From Streptomyces sp. McG3 (GTDB lineage Bacteria; Actinomycetota; Actinomycetes; Streptomycetales; Streptomycetaceae), in contig NZ_JAAXYC010000046.1 in NCBI RefSeq assembly GCF_018619185.1, forward strand, positions 1 to 37,680: 37,680 nt of DNA. Reading direction: 5' to 3'. The notes beneath the pieces are model-generated. The model had not been told where the DNA came from and ran no database searches. It saw only the letters and a program-made list of their open reading frames with translations. Positions 31,507 through 37,680 of the stretch are shown here, in pieces; the first letter of the stretch is position 1; the number at the start of each line of letters is the position of its first letter. Position numbers and translations under genes: made by a program.

Positions 31507-32385
31507 TCAGACGCGGTCGGCGGCGATGAGGAGGTACTGGAAGGAGCCGTCCCGGTAGGAGTTGATGAACGCGTCCTCGATCCCCGTGACCAGCGAGGAC
31601 GTGGCCCGCAGCTCCCAGTAGGGCAGGGTGTCGGGGGTGAGGTCGATGACGGCCTGCGGCACGAGGCGGTTGTCGGCCATGGCCCGCAGGTACTCCCGGC
31701 GCGAGTGGATGTTGCACTCGAAGTGCGCGTTGATCTGCGAGACCCACTTCGAGGGCTGACCGTAGCGCGGGTTCCAGCAGCCGGTGATGGTCACGTAACG
31801 ACCGCCGACCTTCAGGACTCGGGAGTGCTCGGCGAAGAGGTCGTCCAGGTCCACGTACATGCTCGACTCGTTGTTCCACGAGGCCGCTGCGGAACCGGTC
31901 GCGAAGGGCGTGGAGAGCATGTTGCAGACGCGGGCGCGGACGTGGTCCCCGATTCCCAGCTCCGCGGCGCGCCCATTGGCGAAGTCGGCCTGCTTGGCCG
32001 ACAGGGTCACGCCTTCCACCGAGCAGCCGAAGCGCTGGTGCGCCATCACCATCGAGCCGCCCCGGCCACAGCCCGCGTCCACCAGGGTGTCGTCGCGCCC
32101 GATGTCACCGAGGTGCTCCAGCAGGAAATCGGCCTGCGCCGACTCCAGCCGGTGGAGCTCGGTGATCAGCTTCTTCTCGCTCTCGCTGTCCTCGGCGGTG
32201 CCGAGCGAGGCGGTGTCGACCTCACCGATGCCGTAGTGGTGGTGGTAGAGGCCGTCGACGTCACCGAGGCGCAGGTTCACGGGCCGGGCCTCCCCGTCCC
32301 AGTAGCGGGCGATGTCTCCCTGGTAGGGCGTCGCGGGGCCGGGGATGCGCAGGGTGGGGGCGGTGGTGAGTTCAGCGTTGGTCAC
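31507..32385 (-). CDS. gppmt: Geranyl diphosphate 2-C-methyltransferase
   Basis: 292 residues (MTNAELTTAPTLRIPGPATPYQG). SAM-dependent methyltransferase making 2-methyl-GPP, the precursor of 2-methylisoborneol. SAM motif 'LVDAGCGRGGSM', then 'GCSVEGVTLSAKQADFA', 'NMLSTPFATGSAAASWNNESSMYVD' and 'HSRVLKVGGRYVTITGCWNP'. The N-terminal 'YWDGEARPVNLRLGDVDGLYHHHYGIG' is characteristic of GPPMT. Last gene of the three-gene operon, 33 nt after the synthase. Confidence 0.97.
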   Translation of the reverse strand: MTNAELTTAPTLRIPGPATPYQGDIARYWDGEARPVNLRLGDVDGLYHHHYGIGEVDTASLGTAEDSESEKKLITELHRLESAQADFLLEHLGDIGRDDTLVDAGCGRGGSMVMAHQRFGCSVEGVTLSAKQADFANGRAAELGIGDHVRARVCNMLSTPFATGSAAASWNNESSMYVDLDDLFAEHSRVLKVGGRYVTITGCWNPRYGQPSKWVSQINAHFECNIHSRREYLRAMADNRLVPQAVIDLTPDTLPYWELRATSSLVTGIEDAFINSYRDGSFQYLLIAADRV

Positions 32386-32418
32386 GGACGATTCCCATCT
32401 CTTGCCGGAGGTCGGTGC

Positions 32419-33732
32419 CTACCAGAAGTCGGGCAGGCTGTAGCGGTAGGTGTTCGATTGGTGCCAGTGGTGATTGCCGTCGACCCAGGCGGCGACGCCC
32501 CGCAGGAAGCGCTGCACGCTCGGGACGGGGCAGGCGGCGGCCAGTGCGGCGGCCTCGGTCTCGAAGGCGTGCATCAGCTCGTTGTGGATCTCGACCGATT
32601 TCAGGTAGGCGTCCTGGTCGGACAACTCCTCGCGTTCGGCGATCACGACGGGCAGGTTCAGGTGCCGGCCCGGAGCGGCGAGCTCCTTGGTGTACGAGTA
32701 GAGGTCGTTCACGATCGTCGTGGCGTTGGAGGCCAGGGCGATGACCTTCTGCATGTCGGCCTGGGCGTGCAGGTCCGCCGGGAGTTCGTAGCCGCCGACG
32801 GTGTCGGTGATGGTGGGGCAGGGCCGGAAGTTGTTGAACTGGCGCATCGCCAGGTACTCCCAGACCTCCGGGACCTGGTCCTGCTGGGCCCAGGCGGCTT
32901 CGGCCAGGTACCCCAGGTGCAGTCGCGCCATGTCGTGGCGGAGCCGGTCCGCCTGGGAGGGGCCGGCCGCGCGGACGAAGTAGTCCATGGCGGAGCGGTA
33001 GGCGCGCCGGGGGGCGTCCGCGTGGAGCGAGGCCGCCCACCCCGGCTGGTACTCCCGCACGGTGTACAGGGGATCGAGCGCCGTGTGCGCGAGCAGAAGC
33101 CGCTCCCCCAGGCCGATGGGCGAGCCGCCGTGGTCCTCGCAGTAGCAGTCGTCCACCGTGTTCTCGGCGACCATCAGGCGGGTGGCGAGCATCAGGTGGT
33201 CGACGGTGGGCGCGTCCGGATGGCATCCGACCATGTAGCGGCCCACGGAGAAGCCGTCGAACTGCTCCTCCCACTCCTCGGGATACAGGGAGACCTCGTC
33301 CAGCGCCCAGGCCTTGATCCTTCGGCTGACCTCGTCGACGCGCCCCTGGTCCGGCTCGGGGACGGGGTGGTGGTACAGCCCCGGAATCGGCCGGCCTTCC
33401 TGGGTGGCCGTCGGTACGGGACGCTCCTCCCGGGGCGTCAGCCGCAGGCCGGCCGTGCCCAGGCCATGAGGCCCGCCCAGCAGCCGGTCCAGCCCGACGC
33501 CCTCCCCCGGTACGTCGGTCACCGGTACGGCGGCCGGCGGAATCGCGGGCGACGGGGGGCGGAAGGAGAGCCCGGTGGTCGGGGACGGCAGGGGGCGAGC
33601 GCCGTACGGTCCACCGACGACTGCTTCGGTGTCGTGGGCGCGAGCCGCGCCCGCGCCGAGCACGGTCGCCCCGAAGCGGGTGACGGCCTCCGGCAGGCTC
33701 GACCGCGGAGGTGGCAGCTCGGGCACGGGCAT
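32419..33732 (-). CDS. 2-methylisoborneol synthase
   Basis: 437 residues from ATG 33732 (AAGGAG 7 nt upstream). Class I terpene cyclase converting 2-methyl-GPP to 2-methylisoborneol. The metal-binding motifs are D194-D195-C-Y-C-E-D and the NSE triad N342/S346/E350 in NDLYSYTKE. Residues 1-115 are a Pro/Gly-rich, probably disordered N-terminal extension, which in related systems acts as the cargo-loading domain for the neighbouring encapsulin. The catalytic domain spans about 120-437. It is flanked by the encapsulin gene (90 nt upstream) and GPPMT, the usual Streptomyces order. Confidence 0.96.
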   Translation of the reverse strand: MPVPELPPPRSSLPEAVTRFGATVLGAGAARAHDTEAVVGGPYGARPLPSPTTGLSFRPPSPAIPPAAVPVTDVPGEGVGLDRLLGGPHGLGTAGLRLTPREERPVPTATQEGRPIPGLYHHPVPEPDQGRVDEVSRRIKAWALDEVSLYPEEWEEQFDGFSVGRYMVGCHPDAPTVDHLMLATRLMVAENTVDDCYCEDHGGSPIGLGERLLLAHTALDPLYTVREYQPGWAASLHADAPRRAYRSAMDYFVRAAGPSQADRLRHDMARLHLGYLAEAAWAQQDQVPEVWEYLAMRQFNNFRPCPTITDTVGGYELPADLHAQADMQKVIALASNATTIVNDLYSYTKELAAPGRHLNLPVVIAEREELSDQDAYLKSVEIHNELMHAFETEAAALAAACPVPSVQRFLRGVAAWVDGNHHWHQSNTYRYSLPDFW

Positions 33733-33822
33733 GCGTGGCTCCTTGATGGGGGGTACGGGTGTTCGACGGCGTCCGGGCACGCGGCCTGCCACGCGGGGGC
33801 TGGGCCGCGCGGGCCGCGGCCA

Positions 33823-35235
33823 CTACCTGGGCCAGTTGGCGATCTGCACGTTCTCCAGCACGCCGACCGCGTCGGGCACGAGGATCGCGGCGGAGTAGTA
33901 GGTGCTGACGAGGTAGGAGATGATCGCCTTCTCGTCGATGTTCATGAAGCGGACCGAGAGGCCCGGTTCGTACTCGTCCGGCAGGCCGGTCTGCCGCAGA
34001 CCGATGACGCCCTGGTTCTCCTCACCGGTACGCAGGGCGAGGATCGAGCTGGTCCTCTCCGGAGTGATGGGGATCTTGCCGCAGGGCAGGATCGGCACAC
34101 CGCGCCAGGCGGGAACCTGCTGGCCACCGAGGTCGGTGTGGTCCGGGTAGAGGCCGCGCGCGTTGAACTCGCGCCCCATCGCCGCGATCGTCCGGGGGTG
34201 CGCGAGGAAGAACTTGGTGCCCCGGCGGCGGCAGAGCAGCTCGTCCAGGTCGTCCGGGGTCGGCGGGCCGGAATGCGTCTGGATGCGCTGCTTGAAGTCG
34301 GCGTTGTGGAGCAGGCCGAACTCCCGGTTGTTGATCAGCTCGTGCTCCTGGCGCTCCCGCAGCGCCTCGATGGTGAGCCTGAGCTGTTCCTCGGTCTGGT
34401 TCATCGGGCCGTTGTAGAGGTCGGCGACCCTGGTGTGGACCCGCAGAATCGTCTGGGCGACCGAGAGTTCGTATTCACGCGGCTTCGGTTCGTAGTCGGC
34501 GAACGCTCCGGGCAGCTCGTGCTCGCCGACATGGCCGGCCGACATCGCGATCTCCGCCTCACCGCGGTGGTTCTGCCGCTGCTCGGAGCGCGCGGTGAAC
34601 GCGGCGAGGTGCGCCCGGAGGGCCGCCGAGTTCGACACGATGGCCGCGAAGTCGGCGCGGGACAGGGTGAGCAGCGTGCCCGCGGTCTCGGCGGTGGCGG
34701 TCCGCGTCCACCGGGCGTCGTCGTCCAGCAGGGCGTGCTCGCCGAAGCGGTCGCCGTCAGCCAGGACCTCCAGGGTGGCCTCGTCGCCGTAGTTGCCGGC
34801 GGAGGTCTGGCCGATCCGGCCGTGCGCGATCAGATGGAGCTGGTCCGCGGCCGTGCCCCGCTCGACCAGCGTCTCCCCCGCCCGGAAGTCACGCTGGACG
34901 CACCGGTCGGCGATGGCCGTCAGCACCTCGGCGTCGTCGAAGTCCCGCAGCAGGGCCAGTTCGCCCAGCTCCTGGGGGATGACCCGGACCGCGGCCCCGT
35001 CCTGGACGAACTCCACCCGCCCGTCGCCCACGGTGAAGGTCAGCCGCCGGTTGACCCGGTAGGCGCCGCCCTTGGTCTCGACCCAGGGAAGCATCCGCAG
35101 CAGCCAGCGGGAGGTGATCTCCTGCATCTGCGGGGCGGACTTCGTCGTGCTGGCGAGGTTGCGGGCGGCGGCCGTCCCCAGGCTGGACTGCCGGGGCACT
35201 TCCAGCCGCGCTTCCGAGCTCGAGTCAACAGTCAT
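33823..35235 (-). CDS. eshA: Family 2B encapsulin shell protein with cyclic-nucleotide-binding domain (EshA-like)
   Basis: 470 residues from ATG 35235 (AAGGAGA about 10 nt upstream). An HK97-type shell fold is interrupted by an inserted cyclic-nucleotide-binding domain (about 95-205: '[25 protein letters not shown]', '[10 protein letters not shown]'). The C-terminal shell part includes '[43 protein letters not shown]', '[26 protein letters not shown]', '[11 protein letters not shown]' and '[38 protein letters not shown]'. Family 2B shells enclose 2-MIB synthase, encoded next door. The N-terminal 40 residues are an extended arm. It was formerly annotated as a Crp-like protein/EshA, but there is no DNA-binding HTH. 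Confidence 0.95.
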   Translation of the reverse strand: MTVDSSSEARLEVPRQSSLGTAAARNLASTTKSAPQMQEITSRWLLRMLPWVETKGGAYRVNRRLTFTVGDGRVEFVQDGAAVRVIPQELGELALLRDFDDAEVLTAIADRCVQRDFRAGETLVERGTAADQLHLIAHGRIGQTSAGNYGDEATLEVLADGDRFGEHALLDDDARWTRTATAETAGTLLTLSRADFAAIVSNSAALRAHLAAFTARSEQRQNHRGEAEIAMSAGHVGEHELPGAFADYEPKPREYELSVAQTILRVHTRVADLYNGPMNQTEEQLRLTIEALRERQEHELINNREFGLLHNADFKQRIQTHSGPPTPDDLDELLCRRRGTKFFLAHPRTIAAMGREFNARGLYPDHTDLGGQQVPAWRGVPILPCGKIPITPERTSSILALRTGEENQGVIGLRQTGLPDEYEPGLSVRFMNIDEKAIISYLVSTYYSAAILVPDAVGVLENVQIANWPR

Positions 35236-35611
35236 CGGGCAGGCTCTCCTTGGTCGGGGCGAGGCATGCATAGCGGACGTAAACGCCCGAAAGCATGAAA
35301 TAAAGCAGGGAAAGGAGTGATATGAAGGGGAACTCCCTCCAGATCCAGGGGAACACTAAGGGCCCCTTCGCCCCCCGGACCAAGGAAATCTGCCGACATT
35401 AGCTCGATACGATGATCGCGCCCGCGGGATGTTTGCCCCCGTGCCGACGGATTTCAGCCGTGATCGGGCAAGGCGTTCGGCAGCCTTCCGGGCTCACACG
35501 GCTCGGAGCCGCGGAAGCGCGGCGAAATCCGGCCGGTCGGCGCAGGCGGACGGCGATGCCGACGCGCGGAACGCGGTAAAGCGCCCGCGAACAGCAGAGC
35601 ACGCGGACATA
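35236..35611. promoter_or_regulatory. Upstream region of the encapsulin/2-MIB operon, no gene seen
   Basis: About 375 nt with no convincing coding frame. The first ~170 nt (35270-35440) are distinctly AT-richer than the surroundings and should hold the operon promoter. Two copies of GTTCCCCT (minus strand, near 35325-35355) lie about 20 nt apart there. A 67-codon minus-strand frame at 35399-35602 has no RBS and an atypical composition, so I do not call it. Confidence 0.45.
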
Positions 35612-35648
35612 CGTCGGCCCCGGCGGTGGCTCACCGCCGGGGCCGACG
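35612..35648 (-). terminator. Strong hairpin downstream of the ROK-kinase/membrane-protein operon
   Basis: CGTCGGCCCCGGCGGTG (35612-35628), loop GCT and CACCGCCGGGGCCGACG (35632-35648) are a perfect 17-bp stem, 82 nt past the stop at 35731 on the minus strand. Confidence 0.8.
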
Positions 35649-35730
35649 CGCGCGCTGTGCCACCGGGTCGATGCGCTCGGTGGCGGTGCGGCGTACCCGG
35701 TGCCGGTCCGACGTACTCAGAGGCTCCCGG

Positions 35731-36327
35731 TCAGGGGGTCGCCGCCGAGACGACGTACACGACCGGGCTGGCCGGGTCGGTCATGTTGACCGTGATGTTC
35801 TGGGTCGGGCGCGGCTTCTTGTTCTTGTGCGTCATGCTGGCCCAGTCCTCGCCCGGGCCGAAGGACCAGCCGGTGATCTTGACGTCCCGGGGGCTGATGT
35901 CGATCGTGTCCGGCTCCAGCGCGGCGCGTCCGGTGCCCACCCCGGTCAGGAAGCGGTCGAGACCGGCGGAGGTCGTCCGGAACTTCGCGTACATCCGGCT
36001 GGCTTTCCAGTTGTTCGTCTCGTAGTACTGGACGCCGAGCCCGTTGCCGGGGATCGGGATCTCGAAGATCCGGCGCTGCATCTTGGAGGGCCAGCCCTCC
36101 CGGAGGCCCACGGCGGCCGCCTCGGCCTCCTTGTCCTGCCCCGAGCGGCGGCTCTGACCGGCCGAGATCAGCAGGTAGCCGGCCGGGATGCCGATCAGCA
36201 GCACGATGATCGTCGCGGTGATGAAACGCCGCTTGAACACATGCCGCCGGTCCTCGGGCGGCTTGCCCTCGCCGTCGCCCGGAGACTCCGACTGGTGCGG
36301 CACCACGGGGTGCTCGGCTGCGATCAT
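35731..36327 (-). CDS. Small membrane-anchored protein of unknown function
   Basis: 198 residues from ATG 36327. A cytoplasmic charged segment (1-37, KPPEDRRHVFKRR) precedes a single TM helix 'FITATIIVLLIGIPAGYLLISAG' (about 38-60). The external domain of ~135 residues has beta-rich patches ('GLGVQYYETNNWKASRMYAKFRTTSAGLDRFL', 'DVKITGWSFGPGEDW', 'NITVNMTDPASPVVYVVS'). I do not recognise the fold. It resembles signal-anchored sensor or lipid-associated proteins common in Streptomyces. It follows the ROK kinase by 71 nt on the same strand and is probably co-transcribed. The start is uncertain: GAGG lies about 13 nt upstream. Confidence 0.82.
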   Translation of the reverse strand: MIAAEHPVVPHQSESPGDGEGKPPEDRRHVFKRRFITATIIVLLIGIPAGYLLISAGQSRRSGQDKEAEAAAVGLREGWPSKMQRRIFEIPIPGNGLGVQYYETNNWKASRMYAKFRTTSAGLDRFLTGVGTGRAALEPDTIDISPRDVKITGWSFGPGEDWASMTHKNKKPRPTQNITVNMTDPASPVVYVVSAATP

Positions 36328-36398
36328 GATCAGGTGGTCCTCAAGGTGCTGCGGTGACGGCGTACTGAAGGGTGGACGCCGGAAAGGGCGACTGCGGT

Positions 36399-37565
36399 TC
36401 AGTCGGCGGTACGGGTGGACCGCGTGTTGCGGATGGTGCTCGCCGCCTGGTCGTAGATCTGGGCGTACCGCTCGTACCGCTCGACGCGCCGCCGGTTGGC
36501 CCGGCGGAATCGTCGGGCGACCAGCCGGGCCAGGTCCGCGGCGCCGACCATACCCGCCTCGGGGCCGAGCTGCGCCTTCGCGATCCGGGCCTCGGGGCGG
36601 TAGCCGCGGCCGGTGAGGTGGCGCTTGAAGGCGTCCCGGGCGGGGTTGATCAGCAGGTCGTCGGCGGCGCTGACGCCGCCTCCGATGACGAAGCAGGAGG
36701 GGTCGAGCGCCGCGGCCAGATTGGCGATGCCGATGCCGAGCCACTGGCCGATGTCCTGGAGCAGCTCGATGCACATGGCGTCGCCCTCGCGGGCCAGTTC
36801 GGTGATGAGCGGGCCGGTGATGTCGGCGACGTTCCCCTTCACCCGGTCCAGCAGGTAGTGCGCCACCGGGGAGTCGGCGGCGGCCAGCTCCCTGGCCTCG
36901 CGGACCAGGGCGTTGCCGGAGCTGTACTGCTCCCAGCAGCCCCGGTTGCCGCAGGGGCAGCGGTGGCCCGAGGGCACGACCTGCATGTGGCCGAACTCAC
37001 CGGCCACGCCGTACTTGCCGCGCTTGACCTGGCCGTCCTCCAGGATCGCGCCGCCGATGCCCGTACCGAGGGTGATCATGACGAGGTGGTCCTCGCCGCG
37101 GCCCGCTCCGAAGCGCCATTCCGCCCAGGCGGCGGTGTTGGCGTCGTTGTCGACCATGACGGGGACGACAAGGCGGGACGCGATCGCGTCGCGCAGCGGC
37201 TCGTCGCGCCAGGCGAGGTGCGGGGCGAACAGCACCTTGGAGCGGTCGGCGTCCACCCAGCCCGCCGCGCCGATGCCCACCGCGTGGACGTCGTGGCGGT
37301 CGGAGAGGTCCAGGACCAGTTCGACGATGGTGTCCTCGACGACCTTGGGGCTCTTGGACTTGTCGGGCGTCTCGGTGCGGAGCTGTTCCAGGATGTTGCC
37401 GTCGGCGTCGACGACGCCCGCCATCACCTTGGTGCCGCCGATGTCGATCCCGACCGTGGGGACCCGGGGGGCGGTGAGGTGCGAGCGGCGTTCCTTGGTG
37501 CCGACGGTCTTGAGGACGGTGGCGCGGGCGGAGCCGCGGTGTGCGAAGTCGCGGTACGTGCTCAT
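36399..37565 (-). CDS. ROK-family glucokinase-like sugar kinase
   Basis: 388 residues from ATG 37565 (AGGGA 5-9 nt upstream). ROK kinase core with phosphate loop 'VGIDIGGTKVMAGVVD', 'VGIGAAGWVDADRSKVLFAPHLAWRDEPL', catalytic Asp in 'VMVDNDANTAAWAEW', 'ITLGTGIGGAI', and zinc site 'GHMQVVPSGHRCPCGNRGCWEQYSSG'. It phosphorylates glucose or a related hexose in the cytoplasm. Compared with Streptomyces GlkA (about 317 residues) it has an extra basic ~37-residue N-terminus and a ~25-residue C-terminal basic tail (RRFRRANRRRVERYERYAQIYDQ). This looks like an accessory paralogue and not GlkA itself. Confidence 0.93.
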   Translation of the reverse strand: MSTYRDFAHRGSARATVLKTVGTKERRSHLTAPRVPTVGIDIGGTKVMAGVVDADGNILEQLRTETPDKSKSPKVVEDTIVELVLDLSDRHDVHAVGIGAAGWVDADRSKVLFAPHLAWRDEPLRDAIASRLVVPVMVDNDANTAAWAEWRFGAGRGEDHLVMITLGTGIGGAILEDGQVKRGKYGVAGEFGHMQVVPSGHRCPCGNRGCWEQYSSGNALVREARELAAADSPVAHYLLDRVKGNVADITGPLITELAREGDAMCIELLQDIGQWLGIGIANLAAALDPSCFVIGGGVSAADDLLINPARDAFKRHLTGRGYRPEARIAKAQLGPEAGMVGAADLARLVARRFRRANRRRVERYERYAQIYDQAASTIRNTRSTRTAD

Positions 37566-37638
37566 CGTCCCTGCGGGGTCTGGGGGGCCGGGCCGCTGTC
37601 GCGGCCGGCGGCGGACGGCGCCCGCCGGGCTCGATTCT

Positions 37639-37680
37639 GCCACTGCCCCGCCCCGGGGGGCCGGTGGGCGGGGCAGTGGC
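37639..37680. terminator. Perfect hairpin at the window edge
   Basis: GCCACTGCCCCGCCC (37639-37653) and GGGCGGGGCAGTGGC (37666-37680) pair over 15 bp with a 12-nt loop. Located upstream of the ROK kinase start, it probably terminates a gene that lies beyond the window. Confidence 0.7.

Noticed and set aside
28876..35298. 2140-codon plus-strand open frame
   Set aside because: It lies antisense to MBL, pcaL, 2-MIB and encapsulin genes, all of which have clear conserved motifs; a high-GC artefact.
35399..35602. Minus-strand 67-codon frame upstream of the encapsulin gene
   Set aside because: No RBS, Arg/Pro-rich composition typical of non-coding high-GC DNA, and no recognisable motif.

Overview
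The window reads as chromosomal DNA of a Streptomyces (or a very close relative). GC is very high, with G/C at almost every third codon position. GTG and TTG starts are common, and secreted proteins and lipoproteins are frequent. It carries actinomycete hallmarks: the 2-methylisoborneol (2-MIB) genes with an encapsulin shell, an F420/PPOX-type oxidoreductase, a gluABCD-type uptake system, a family 75 chitosanase, and ROK regulators and kinases. I saw no tRNA, rRNA, CRISPR array, transposase or integrase.

Layout. 1-2.65 kb: the 5' part of an unknown Pro/Ala/Gly-rich protein, a PPOX-fold oxidoreductase, and a small XRE regulator divergent from a methionine aminopeptidase across a perfect palindromic promoter/operator. 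2.65-11.0 kb: a cell-envelope and secretion block, with a GH75 chitosanase, gamma-glutamyltransferase, an unknown membrane-anchored protein, a MurJ-type flippase divergent from an L,D-transpeptidase lipoprotein, and a secreted S15-type peptidase. 11.2-21.9 kb: a sugar-utilisation island. A ROK repressor gene faces an operon for a ribose-type ABC transporter (ATPase, two permeases, binding lipoprotein), a TIM-barrel isomerase/epimerase and a 1157-residue secreted ThuA/sugar-dehydrogenase/PKD/CBM6/ricin-B protein. The operon genes are joined by 4-nt stop/start overlaps except for the last one. 22.3-25.5 kb: gluABCD-type amino-acid ABC transporter. 25.7-31.2 kb: DUF6278-like protein, SDR oxidoreductase with a minisatellite at its 3' end, a Clp-N/HTH protein with a large dyad operator, exodeoxyribonuclease III, an MBL-fold hydrolase, a PcaD-PcaC fusion (PcaL) and a decayed Acg-family nitroreductase. 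31.5-35.2 kb: the 2-MIB operon (encapsulin, 2-MIB synthase, GPP methyltransferase). 35.7-37.6 kb: a ROK sugar kinase and a small membrane protein.

The most striking structure is a ~220-bp near-identical direct repeat (10937-11156 and 22186-22406) that exactly brackets the sugar island. Each copy spans the junction between the 3' end of the S15 peptidase gene and the 3' end of gluD. The simplest reading is that these genes were once tail-to-tail neighbours separated by a bidirectional terminator. An ~11-kb sugar island then arrived and duplicated the junction, leaving a frameshifted gluD tail on the left and a 26-codon peptidase tail on the right. Recombination between the copies would delete the island cleanly.

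The island looks self-contained. The ROK promoter region carries two 25-bp sites of the same form, 53 bp apart, one of which overlaps a TTGACA -35 box. The secreted multidomain protein probably binds polysaccharide and may oxidise or remodel sugars, which the transporter imports and the TIM-barrel enzyme then processes; the substrate cannot be read from sequence. Several genes here (map, the SDR, the island ATPase, the Clp-N/HTH gene) have a -10-like hexamer 6-7 nt before the start codon and no ribosome-binding site, which suggests leaderless transcripts.
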